A stretch of DNA of 64,000 nt from Pseudochelatococcus lubricantis (GCF_042432495.1 NZ_JBHLXC010000006.1:372001-436000); one strand, 5' to 3'. Counted from the stretch's first letter, positions 34,316 to 41,850 are shown. Notes: a model not told the origin generated them from the letters alone. Numbers and translations are program-made.

Positions 34316-35120
34316 GATGATCCTTCGGAAATCGGCGCGCGTGAACGCGCGCGTGCATGTCGCGGCGGCAACGGTCGTTGCCTCGCTTGTTGCTGGTCTG
34401 GCCGCCACGCCGGCCGCCGCCATCGTCCGCGGCGCGGAGAACGGCGGCCCGCTGAAGGCGCGCACCGTGATGGTGCTGTCGAAGGGCGGCGGCGTGTGTT
34501 CCGGCATCGTGCTGGCGCGGGATGCGGTGCTCACCGCCGGCCATTGCGTCGCGGGCGGGCGCGAGATCCGCGTCCATTTCCGCGACCCCTCCGGCGAGCC
34601 GGTGTTGCTGGAGCCCGCCGAGGTCGCGACGCACGGCGGCTACAACGCGGGCGCGATAGAGGCGCGCCAGCGCTCCATAGACCTCGCCCTCATCCGCCTG
34701 CCCGCGCCCCTGCCCGCCCGTTTCGCGCCGGCGGCCCTCAGCGCGGCGAAGCTGCCGCGCGCCGGCACGCCCGTCACCGCGCTGGGCTGGGGCACGGCGG
34801 CGGAGGGCGACCCGAAAACGATGGGCACCTTCCGCGCGGCGGAACTCGTCATCGTCGAGCCCTACGGACCGGGCAAGATCCTGCTGTGGGCGGCCGATCC
34901 GTCCGGGCTCGGGAAGCGCCCCGGCGCCGGCGTCTGCCAGGGCGACTCGGGCGGCCCCATCGTGCGCGGAGACGGCGCCGTCATCGCCGTCTCCACCTGG
35001 GCGAAGGGCGCGGGCAACAGCCAGTGCGGCCTCTACACGCAGGGCGTTCTCGTCGCCCCCCAGCGCGGCTTCATCGACGGCACCCTGAACCGCTGGGGCC
35101 GCACGGCGGAGTGGCGTTAA
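34314..35120 (+). CDS. Secreted trypsin-like serine protease embedded antisense in the GTA cluster
   Basis: Chymotrypsin-family (S1) protease of about 268 residues. The triad is complete: histidine in LTAGHC, aspartate in SIDLALIRL, serine in CQGDSGGP; cysteine pairs match S1 disulphides. A basic start (MMILRKSAR) and hydrophobic run end at TPAAA-IVRG, so signal peptidase cleavage would expose Ile-Val directly. The first ATG overlaps the gp6 start codon on the other strand and the TAA overlaps the capsid stop, leaving no intergenic base. AGGAG precedes it by 10 bases. Its promoter must lie inside gp6. Function in or against the GTA is unknown; codon use matches the neighbours. Confidence 0.9.
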   Translation: MMILRKSARVNARVHVAAATVVASLVAGLAATPAAAIVRGAENGGPLKARTVMVLSKGGGVCSGIVLARDAVLTAGHCVAGGREIRVHFRDPSGEPVLLEPAEVATHGGYNAGAIEARQRSIDLALIRLPAPLPARFAPAALSAAKLPRAGTPVTALGWGTAAEGDPKTMGTFRAAELVIVEPYGPGKILLWAADPSGLGKRPGAGVCQGDSGGPIVRGDGAVIAVSTWAKGAGNSQCGLYTQGVLVAPQRGFIDGTLNRWGRTAEWR

Positions 35121-36448
35121 CCGCCTGCCGCGGGCGCGGCGGAAGTGCCGAACTTCAGCAGCTTGATGGCGTCGAAGTCCTGCACGCCGCCGCCCACGCG
35201 CTTCGTGGTGTAGAACAGCACGTAGGGCTTGGCGGAATACGGATCGCGCAGCACGCGCACGCCCGCGCGGTCCACGACGAGATACCCGCGCCGGAAGTCC
35301 CCGAAGGCGATGGAGAGGCTGTCGGCACCGATGTCCGGCATATGCTCCGCCTCCACGATGGGGAAGGAGAACAGCGATGCCGCCTGGTCGGCGGTGGCTG
35401 GCGGCTGCCACAGGTAATGCCCGTCGCCGCCCTTCAGCTTGCGCACGGCGCTCTGCACTTTCCGGTTCATCAGGAAGACGCCGTTCTGCCGGTAGCCCGC
35501 CTTGAGGCTGTAGATGAGATCGAGCAGGATATCGGCCGGGTTGCTCGCCGGAAATGCGCCGGATGCGCCCGTCACGGTGGTGCCGAGCTTGCCCCATTCC
35601 CAGTCCGCGTGGGCGGCCGTCGGATACTTGACGACCCCCTTCGGCTGGCCCGTGCCGCTGCCTTCGATGAAGGCTCTGCCCTCCTGCTCGGCGAACGCCG
35701 TTTCCACCTCCGAGACGAGCCATTCCTCAATGTTGACCACCGCGTCGTCGAGCAGGGTCTGCGTCGCGGCGGGCAGCGCGTAGAGTTCGAGGGCGGGAAA
35801 GTCGAGTTCCGCCAGCACGGGCGTGTCGGTCTGCGCCCGCGCGCCCGTCTCCGCGACCCAGCCGGCGCCCGCCGCCGTCTTCGTGACCGCGCCCTTGTAG
35901 GCCGCGCCGGAGATAAGCCGCACGGAGGCGAGCGCTCGCATGGGCGAGATGTCGCCGAGGCGCGCCAGCACGTCCCGCTCCACCGCCGCCGGCGTCAGAT
36001 AGCCGCCGTCCGGCCCCGATCCCGCCGAGAGGGCGCGGGCGCCGCCCGCCTTCAGCTCCAGCGCCTTCAGTCCAGCCGTCTCGCCGCCCCGCATGTAGCC
36101 GGCGAACGCACTCCGGTGCTCCTCCACCACCGGATCGGCGGCGCGCCCCTCGATCCCCGCGAGCGCGGGCCGGCGCGCCTCCAGCATCAGCCGGTCGAGC
36201 CTGCCTTTGGTCTCGTCCACGGCCCGGTCGATGCGCGCGACCCTGTCCTCGATCACGGGATCGCCGGCCATGCGCGTCTCCAGCGCGTCGATGCGCGCGT
36301 CGTTGGCCTCGCGGAAGGCGGCGAAGGCGCGCGAGAACTCCGCGAAGGCGGCGGCAACCTCGCCATGCGAAGCCCTGTCGTGCGCCACCTTGGTCTCGGG
36401 CGCGCCGGTCGGCAGCGTGGCAACATCGTATTCAACGGTCATCGGCAT
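35117..36448 (-). CDS. GTA major capsid protein gp5 (HK97 fold)
   Basis: The 443-residue protein has an N-terminal charged coiled-coil region of about 100 residues (prohead scaffold delta domain) and the HK97 capsid domain. Signs are SAGSGPDGGYLTPAAVERDVL, the E-loop region WVAETGARAQTDTP, EEWLVSEVETAFAEQEGRAFIEG, GQPKGVV, FLMNRKVQSAVRKLK, and LFYTTKRVGGGVQDFDA. The scaffold would be removed by gp4. The start has GGAG close by; a second ATG 6 bases in is equally possible. The stop overlaps the protease stop on the opposite strand. Confidence 0.95.
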   Translation of the reverse strand: MPMTVEYDVATLPTGAPETKVAHDRASHGEVAAAFAEFSRAFAAFREANDARIDALETRMAGDPVIEDRVARIDRAVDETKGRLDRLMLEARRPALAGIEGRAADPVVEEHRSAFAGYMRGGETAGLKALELKAGGARALSAGSGPDGGYLTPAAVERDVLARLGDISPMRALASVRLISGAAYKGAVTKTAAGAGWVAETGARAQTDTPVLAELDFPALELYALPAATQTLLDDAVVNIEEWLVSEVETAFAEQEGRAFIEGSGTGQPKGVVKYPTAAHADWEWGKLGTTVTGASGAFPASNPADILLDLIYSLKAGYRQNGVFLMNRKVQSAVRKLKGGDGHYLWQPPATADQAASLFSFPIVEAEHMPDIGADSLSIAFGDFRRGYLVVDRAGVRVLRDPYSAKPYVLFYTTKRVGGGVQDFDAIKLLKFGTSAAPAAGG

Positions 36449-36456
36449 ATCTCCGT

Positions 36457-37035
36457 TCAGGAATGAAGTTCGGCCGTCACCCGCCGGATGGCCTCGGCCA
36501 GCGGCGGGTTGCCTTTCGTCGCGGGCGCCGCGGCGAGCACCCGTGCTCCCGGCGCCATGGGAAAGGTCACGATGGAGACCTCCCACAGGTCGAGCCGGGA
36601 TATCCTGCGCACGCCGGAGGCTTCCCGCCGCGCGCGTTCCGTGTGGAAGCCGATGGACAGGCCGTCCACGGCTCCGGTTTTCAGCAGCGCCTCGACATCC
36701 CGCGCCCGCCGCGCGTCGAGGCTCAGGCGCCCGCGCACCTTCAGCCCGCGCGCGTCCTCCACGAGCGACAGCCAGGTGCCGAGCGGCTCGCCGGGGTCGT
36801 GCTGCCACAGCAGCCGCACTCCCGCCGCGCCGCGCCGCGCGAGGCTCGCCGCGAAGGCGCCGGGTTCGATGATGTCGCCGCCGAGGTCCGGCACGTTGAA
36901 AAGGCTCGCGTAGCCCTCGAACACACCTTCCCCGTCGACGGGCCCTATCACGCTCGGCACCGCCTTCAGCTCCGGCAGCCGCCCGGCAAGACGCAGCCCG
37001 CCGGCAAGATGGCCCGTCACCAGATGTTCCTCCAT
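36457..37035 (-). CDS. GTA prohead protease gp4 (HK97 family)
   Basis: Serine protease of 192 residues that trims the capsid scaffold. The family pattern is clear: FEGYASLFNVPDLGGDIIEPGAF, the catalytic histidine in LLWQHDPGEPLGTW, RGRLSLD, GLSIGFHT with the catalytic serine, and LWEVSIVTFPM. GGAGGG precedes the start. The ATG overlaps the stop of the small gene before it (TGATG); the capsid follows 8 bp downstream. Confidence 0.94.
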   Translation of the reverse strand: MEEHLVTGHLAGGLRLAGRLPELKAVPSVIGPVDGEGVFEGYASLFNVPDLGGDIIEPGAFAASLARRGAAGVRLLWQHDPGEPLGTWLSLVEDARGLKVRGRLSLDARRARDVEALLKTGAVDGLSIGFHTERARREASGVRRISRLDLWEVSIVTFPMAPGARVLAAAPATKGNPPLAEAIRRVTAELHS

Positions 37036-37238
37036 CACCGGCCCTCCGGCGCGCGGTCCAGCGCCTTGTTCTGCTTCGCCCCCAGCCTCGTGGGCAGCGG
37101 CGCGGCGGGCGCGGCGTCCAGCCGCTCCAGCACGCGGATGAAGGCCGAGATTGCCTCGTCGGCCTTTTGCGGCGCCGGCCTGCGCGGCGCGGTGGCGCGC
37201 TTCGGCACCGGCCTTGCGCGGTTGATCGAACGGGCCAT
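37035..37238 (-). CDS. Small basic GTA-cluster protein of unknown function
   Basis: The 67-residue product is very basic and Pro/Ala-rich at its N-terminus (INRARPVPKRATAPRRPAPQK), with one amphipathic helix (DEAISAFIRVLERLDA). Its start has AGGAGA 7 bases upstream, good evidence for translation. Overlapped by gp4 at its stop. The basic tail suggests contact with DNA or with the acidic prohead lumen, but no family was recognised. Confidence 0.65.
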   Translation of the reverse strand: MARSINRARPVPKRATAPRRPAPQKADEAISAFIRVLERLDAAPAAPLPTRLGAKQNKALDRAPEGR

Positions 37239-37253
37239 GGTCAATTCTCCTTG

Positions 37254-37481
37254 TCAGCCGTCTTCCCCGTCGTGGCGGCGATTGAAGCGCGCGAGTTCGC
37301 GCACGAAGGCGTCGAAACGCCGGTTGGCGCCGGCAAGGTCGCGCAGCGTCAGCACGAGCAGCGCCGAGGCGCCGCCCGCCCACAGGAACAGCGCGAGATG
37401 GGCGAGGTCGCCGCGCGCGATGAGGCTTTCCGCCACCGGCGCGAGCACGGCAGCCGGCAGCTCCGTCACGATGTCCGTCAT
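37254..37481 (-). CDS. Small single-pass membrane protein in the GTA cluster
   Basis: The 75-residue product has one hydrophobic segment near residues 28-46 (LALFLWAGGASALLVLTL) and a basic C-terminal tail (RELARFNRRHDGEDG). Its ATG overlaps the portal stop (ATGA), so it is translationally coupled. Similar small ORFs sit between portal and protease in other GTA clusters, but no function is known; holin-like or membrane-docking roles are guesses. Confidence 0.65.
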   Translation of the reverse strand: MTDIVTELPAAVLAPVAESLIARGDLAHLALFLWAGGASALLVLTLRDLAGANRRFDAFVRELARFNRRHDGEDG

Positions 37482-38680
37482 CGCCGGTCTCCCTTCCCGT
37501 AGCCCACGGCCTCGCGCTTCTCGTCGGCGGAGAGGAAATCCGCCGCCGTGATGCGCCGCCACAGCGCCTCGCGCTCGCCGGCGAGCGCCTCGATGCTGTC
37601 GAGATCGGGGTCGAGCGAGAGGCCGCCGCCGTAGGCGGGCGCCAGCCAGTGCGCCATGGCCTGCGCGGTGCGCCGCACCAGCGGGAGCACCGTCTGCCGC
37701 CAGAACGCCCGGTTCGCCTCTGCGTAGTTCGCGTAGGTGGAATCGCCCGGCAGGCCGAGCATCAGCGGCGGCACGCCGAAGGCGAGCGCGATTTCCCGCA
37801 TGGCGGAGGCCCGCGCTTCCGCGAAGTCCATCTCCGCCGGCGTCAGCGACAGTTGCCGCCAGTCCAGCCCGCCTTCCAGCAGCAGCGGGCGGCCGGCGTT
37901 TGCCGCCCCCTGGAACTGCGCCTCCAGTTCCGCCTTCAGCCGCTCGAACTGCGCGTCCGTCAGGTTGGCGCCGTCGGGCCCGGCGTAGATAAGCGCGCCG
38001 GAGGGCCGCGCCGCGTTGTCGAGCAGCGCCTTGTTCCACCCCGCCGAGGCGTTGTGGATGTCGAGCGCCACGGCCGCCGCCTCCATGGGCGACAGGCCAT
38101 AGTGATCGTCGGCGGGATGGAACAGCCGCAGATGCAGGATCGGCGGCACCTCCCCCTCCTGCCGGAAACGCACGGCACTGTGGCCGGCGCGGTAGTCGTA
38201 GGCCGCGGCCCAGCCGTCCGGCCCCGGCACCACCTGCATGCGGTCGGGCCGCAGCGCATAAAGCTCGCGCGGCGTGCCGTCGAGCGAGACCGCCTCGACA
38301 TAGGCGTTGCCCGCCACCAGCAGGTGGCCGTACACCGCCTCCAGAAACGCCGTTCCCGCCTCGCGCGGGCTGGGCCGCGCGATGAGCGACAGCAGCGGAT
38401 GCGTGTCGAACTCGCGCCGGCCGGCCTTCAGCAGCAGCGGCACGGAAGCCGCCGCCTCCGCCACGAGCCGCACACAGCGGTGCACCACGGCGTTGCGTTG
38501 AAAACCCTCCCGCGCAAGTGCCTGATAATCGCGCGGCGTCCACAGCGGCCGCCCGGGCTCCGAGACGGCGAACAGCGCGGCCGTGCGCGAGGCCTTGCGC
38601 TCCGGCGGCGCGGAAGCCTCCTGAACGGGCGCGGCCGCGCGCCCTCCGCCGCCGAAAAGGCGGCCGATGAAAGAAGCCAT
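37478..38680 (-). CDS. GTA portal protein gp3
   Basis: HK97-type portal of 400 residues: the ring at the capsid vertex through which DNA enters. Signs are WTPRDYQALAREGFQRNAVVHRCVRLVAEA, GNAYVEAV, the central YDYRAGHSAVRFRQE, LHLRLFHPADDHYGLSPMEAA, LALDIHNASAGWNKALLDN (AVALDIHNASAG), and GVPPLMLGLPGDSTYANYAEANRAFWRQTVLPL. The Gly-rich N-terminus (RLFGGGGR) is usual. AGGAAA precedes the start. The preceding gene is the displaced tape measure, 73 bp upstream. Confidence 0.95.
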   Translation of the reverse strand: MASFIGRLFGGGGRAAAPVQEASAPPERKASRTAALFAVSEPGRPLWTPRDYQALAREGFQRNAVVHRCVRLVAEAAASVPLLLKAGRREFDTHPLLSLIARPSPREAGTAFLEAVYGHLLVAGNAYVEAVSLDGTPRELYALRPDRMQVVPGPDGWAAAYDYRAGHSAVRFRQEGEVPPILHLRLFHPADDHYGLSPMEAAAVALDIHNASAGWNKALLDNAARPSGALIYAGPDGANLTDAQFERLKAELEAQFQGAANAGRPLLLEGGLDWRQLSLTPAEMDFAEARASAMREIALAFGVPPLMLGLPGDSTYANYAEANRAFWRQTVLPLVRRTAQAMAHWLAPAYGGGLSLDPDLDSIEALAGEREALWRRITAADFLSADEKREAVGYGKGDRR

Positions 38681-38753
38681 GATCGTTTCCTGATGTTTCG
38701 GGATGGACGGCCGTGCCGATCCAATGGCGCCGGCGCGATGCTTTCGGTGAGCG

Positions 38754-39389
38754 CTACAGTCCGCGCCGCCCGCGCGCCACGGCTCGCGCCAGCGCGGCCG
38801 CGACCTGCGCCTCGGAGCGGCGGAAGCTCTCCACGTCGCTGGCGTTGATGGTGACGTTGACGGTCGACGCGCCCCCGCCGGCAGCCTGCACGCCGAGCTT
38901 GCCATCCGGGCCGCGCGTCAGCGGCATGATGGCTTCCGCGCCTTTCTCGCCCATGAGCCCGGTCCCACGCCCGAGCGGGAAATAGGTCGGCGCGGCGATG
39001 ACGCCACCGTCGGCGAAGGGCCGCACCGCGCCGCCCGCGACGACATTGCCCGCCGCGCTCGCCGTCAGCAGGTTGCCGGACAGCGCCGTGCCAAGCGAGC
39101 CGATGCCCGCGCTGACACCCTTGTCGAGCAGACTTCCCAGCCCGGACGTCACCGCCGTCTCCAGCGGCTTCAGCGCCGCCTGCAGGGCGAGTTGCGTCAG
39201 CCGCGTGCCGAGCGTCCGGACGACGTCGTCGAACTGCTTGCCGTTGACGACGGCGCGCGAGAACACGCCGGTGACGGTATTGCCGAAGCGCTGGGCGACG
39301 TCTTCGAGGTCGAGCATCGCCTCCCGCGCACCCTCCACGCTCGCCGTCAGGTTCTCGGCAAACCCGCCGGCCGAACCGATATCGCTCAT
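38754..39389 (-). CDS. GTA gp11 tail tape measure protein, in an unusual position
   Basis: The 211-residue protein matches the short GTA tape measure: LTASVEGAREAMLDLEDVAQRFGNTVTG, GKQFDDVVRTLGTRLTQLALQAALKPLE, then the Gly/Ser-rich hydrophobic stretch, PFADGGVIAAPTYFPLGRGTGLMGEKGAEAIMPL and a conserved end VNVTINASDVESFRRSEAQVAAALARAVARG. In RcGTA and relatives this gene lies between gp10.1 and gp12; here it lies between terminase and portal. It sets tail length. It follows the tandem repeat array, and GGAG is present before the start (AAGGGAGAAGGGG). Confidence 0.92.
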   Translation of the reverse strand: MSDIGSAGGFAENLTASVEGAREAMLDLEDVAQRFGNTVTGVFSRAVVNGKQFDDVVRTLGTRLTQLALQAALKPLETAVTSGLGSLLDKGVSAGIGSLGTALSGNLLTASAAGNVVAGGAVRPFADGGVIAAPTYFPLGRGTGLMGEKGAEAIMPLTRGPDGKLGVQAAGGGASTVNVTINASDVESFRRSEAQVAAALARAVARGRRGL

Positions 39390-39420
39390 CCCCTTCTCCC
39401 TTCAAAACCGCCCGGCACAG

Positions 39421-39821
39421 CGCGCCGCCCGCTCCCGCGCAACGCGCGGCAAGCGCGAACACGCGCCCGAGCCAATGCGAGGCTCTCTTCAAAAAAGCGT
39501 GAAGCCAGGCGGGCGCCGACGTCGCCCAGCCGTCACAGCCGCCTGATCCGGGGCGCGCCGCCCTCTCCCACGCAAAGCGCGGCAAGCGCGAACGCGCGCC
39601 CGAGCCAATGCGAGGCTCTCTTCAAAAAAAGCGTGAAGCCCGGCGGACGCCGACGTAGTCCAGCCGTCACAGTCGCCTGATCCGGGGCGCGCCGCCCTCT
39701 CCCGCGCAAAGCGCGGCAAGCGCGAACGCGCGCCCGAGCCAATGCGAGGCTCTCTTCAAAAAAAGCGTGAAGCCCGGCGGACGCCGACGTAGTCCAGCCG
39801 TCACAGCCGCCTGATCCGGGG
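39421..39821. repeat. Three tandem ~134-bp repeats copying the 3' end of the terminase gene
   Basis: Units at 39421-39553, 39554-39687 and 39688-39821 (133, 134 and 134 bp). Units 2 and 3 differ at only a few bases; unit 1 has diverged more. Units 2 and 3 each contain the sequence of the last seven terminase codons (APRIRRL-stop on the - strand), so the array arose by duplication of the terminase 3' end with its flank. Each unit carries a GAGCC/GGCTC hairpin and a seven-base T/A run. The array overlaps the terminase end and fills the gap to gp11. Confidence 0.92.
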
Positions 39822-41174
39822 CGCGCCGCTCTTCACGCTCATCAGGCTGGTGATGGCCCAGACGAGCGCGTCGAGCCTGTCCGGCGAGCGGCCGTTGGAG
39901 AGCCCGCCGGGCCCGAAATCGGTCATCTCGTCTTCAAGTGCCGGGAACGCGGCGGCATGGCGCACCCTGCCTTGTTCGTAGAGGGCGGCGACGGGTTCCG
40001 CGCGCAGGTACTTGCCGCGCGTGGCGCGCACCGGCGTGACGGGCACGGAGGCGTCGACCTCGCCCAATACGGCGATGGCCATTTCACCGCCCTGATTAAC
40101 CTCCACGGCGAGCGCGTCCGCCCCATGGCGATGGTAGAGCGCGATGGCGCGCGCCGCCCATTCGGCGGGCCGGGCGCGCTCCATGGTGGCGTCTTCCAGC
40201 ACGTGGAACAGGCCTGCCTCGTCGCGTCCCGCCACCACCAGCCCGCAGGCGTCGGCGCGTTTGCCCGACGTTGCGGGCGGATCGACCGCCACCACGATGC
40301 GTGCCAGCGGCGGCGGCGCGTCGATACGCGCGGCGTCGATCATGGCGCGCGTCCACAGCGCGTCCGCCCGCTCCTCGATCAGCTCGCCGTCGAGTTCCTG
40401 CCGCCCGAGCCGCGTGCCCGCGTAGCGCCCCACCACGGCATCGAGAAACGCTGGCGCGAGGTTCCAGGCGTTGGCGCGCGTCGCGGCGCGGGTGACGGCG
40501 GCGCGCGGGTCCGCCAGCAACCGCTTCAGCAGCGGCACAGGGCGCGGCGTCGTGGTGACGAGCTGGCGCGGGTGCTCGCCGAGCCGCAGGCCGAATTGGA
40601 GCATGTCCCAGGTTTCCTCCGCCTGCCGCCATTTGCAGAGTTCGTCGCACCAGGCGGCGGCGAATTGCGGGCCGCGCAGCGCTTCCGGATCTTCCGCCGA
40701 AAAGACCTGCGCCACCGCGCCGTTCGGCCATTCCAGCCTGCGGCGCGTCGGTATCCACGCCGGGCGCTCGCCGCACGGATGCACGCCGAGCACGCCCGAG
40801 ACGCCCTCCACCATCACCTCACGCACGTCGGCGATCGTCTCGCCCACCAGCGCGATGCGCGCCACCGGCCGCCCGCTGAACGGCGGCAGGCCGAGCGCCA
40901 TGCCCCGTACCCATTCCGCGCCCGTGCGCGTCTTGCCGGCGCCGCGCCCGCCGATCACGAGCCACGTCGTCCAGTCCCCGCCGCCCTGCGCGCAGTCCGG
41001 CGGCAACTGGTCGTCGCGCGCCCAGACATCCGCCCAGGCATGCATGAGATAGCGCAGCGCCGCCGCGTCACAGGTCGCGAGGAACGCTCCGAGCTGGCCG
41101 CTGGCGAGACAGTTGCTCAAGGCGCCGCGCAAGCGTGTCGCGCAGCGCCGCGGCGTCGCGCGGGAATTCTTCAT
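39801..41174 (-). CDS. GTA large terminase gp2 (DNA-packaging ATPase)
   Basis: The 457-residue motor protein has Walker A GGRGAGKTRTG near residue 75, a Walker B region followed by DELCKW, TTTPRPVPLLKRL as coupling motif, and the RNase H-like nuclease with acidic residues in VAVDPPAT, LAVEVNQGGE and SPDRLDALVWA. In GTAs this enzyme packages random host DNA by headful. GGGGAGGA precedes the ATG. The start lies 107 bp inside the small terminase gene. Its 3' end is the source of the tandem repeat. Confidence 0.95.
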   Translation of the reverse strand: MKNSRATPRRCATRLRGALSNCLASGQLGAFLATCDAAALRYLMHAWADVWARDDQLPPDCAQGGGDWTTWLVIGGRGAGKTRTGAEWVRGMALGLPPFSGRPVARIALVGETIADVREVMVEGVSGVLGVHPCGERPAWIPTRRRLEWPNGAVAQVFSAEDPEALRGPQFAAAWCDELCKWRQAEETWDMLQFGLRLGEHPRQLVTTTPRPVPLLKRLLADPRAAVTRAATRANAWNLAPAFLDAVVGRYAGTRLGRQELDGELIEERADALWTRAMIDAARIDAPPPLARIVVAVDPPATSGKRADACGLVVAGRDEAGLFHVLEDATMERARPAEWAARAIALYHRHGADALAVEVNQGGEMAIAVLGEVDASVPVTPVRATRGKYLRAEPVAALYEQGRVRHAAAFPALEDEMTDFGPGGLSNGRSPDRLDALVWAITSLMSVKSGAPRIRRL

Positions 41175-41652
41175 CCTCGTCCTCCCCGGTCTGCGTTTCC
41201 GCCAATTGCGCGTCCGCCCTGTCGATGGCCGCGAGTTCCCGCAGCGTGCGCGCCAGCGTCGCCAGCGCCCGCGCGCGGCGCTCGTGGTCGGCGCCGGGCG
41301 CGCCGCCGCCCGTCTCGGCCGCGTATTCCCGCACGCGGCTGTCGATGGCGGCGATCTCGCGGGCCACTGTCTTTTCCAGCTTCTGGATCAGTTGCCGGCG
41401 CCCGTTGAGGCTCGCCGCGCGTTCCAGCTTGCCGCCGTCCGCCGGCGCCCGCCCTTCCGGCTTCCCGCCTTTCGGCCGCTTGCCCCAGCCGCGCCGCTCC
41501 GCGAGCCGGTAGAGCGCGCGCGTGCTGCACTTGCCGAGCAGCGCCGCGATATCCTGCGCGGGCGTGTTCGTCTGTTCGTAGAGGCGGCGCGCTTCTTTCC
41601 AGAGGTCATCGTCGCCGCCGCCCATCTGGCCGGCACGATCAGGCTGAGGCAT
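41068..41652 (-). CDS. GTA small terminase gp1 / terminase small subunit
   Basis: The 194-residue protein has an N-terminal helix-turn-helix (LWKEARRLYEQTNTPAQDIAALLGKCSTRALYRLAERRGW) and a long charged helical region with ETGGGAPGADHERRARALATLARTLREL, then an acidic stretch (TGEDEDEEF) and basic end. This is the GTA TerS layout; the lack of strict cos or pac binding in GTAs fits its divergent sequence. The start at 41652 follows GAGGAAGG. The frame is open further upstream, but through a terminator hairpin. Confidence 0.85.
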   Translation of the reverse strand: MPQPDRAGQMGGGDDDLWKEARRLYEQTNTPAQDIAALLGKCSTRALYRLAERRGWGKRPKGGKPEGRAPADGGKLERAASLNGRRQLIQKLEKTVAREIAAIDSRVREYAAETGGGAPGADHERRARALATLARTLRELAAIDRADAQLAETQTGEDEDEEFPRDAAALRDTLARRLEQLSRQRPARSVPRDL

Positions 41653-41716
41653 GGCCCTTCCTCGTTCATGATGTCGGTAATCGGCATTCGTTTCGGGCGC
41701 GGACAACCGGCCCATG

Positions 41717-41758
41717 AAAAAACCCGCTGTCGACGAGGCTGCCTCATCGACAACGGGT
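41717..41758 (-). terminator. Strong intrinsic terminator in the leader of the GTA operon
   Basis: On the - strand a 17-bp stem (41742-41758 with 41722-41738), three-base loop and six T form a textbook terminator. Two stem positions are G-U pairs in the - strand RNA but C-A mismatches in + strand RNA, so the element is built for leftward transcription. It lies about 60 bp after the -10 at 41822 and 64 bp before the small terminase start, so it should stop transcripts before the virion genes unless antiterminated. Confidence 0.85.
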
Positions 41759-41821
41759 CCGGCCCGCACGGTGCCCGGTCAATGGCCGCGCCATCCGGAC
41801 ACACTTTCTGAGCATGGCTGA

Positions 41822-41850
41822 AACATAGCGGACCAGCGTCACGCTGTCAA
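41822..41850 (-). promoter_or_regulatory. Sigma-70-type promoter facing the GTA cluster
   Basis: A perfect TTGACA (complement of 41845-41850) and TATGTT (complement of 41822-41827) lie 17 bases apart on the - strand. Transcription would begin near 41815 and meet the terminator at 41717-41758 after about 60 bases. No CtrA half-site pair (TTAA-N7-TTAA) was found near it. The rest of 41653-42058 holds no supported gene. Confidence 0.75.

Noticed and set aside
39421..39821. Considered as a CRISPR array
   Set aside because: Units are contiguous 134-bp copies with no spacers and derive from the terminase 3' end.
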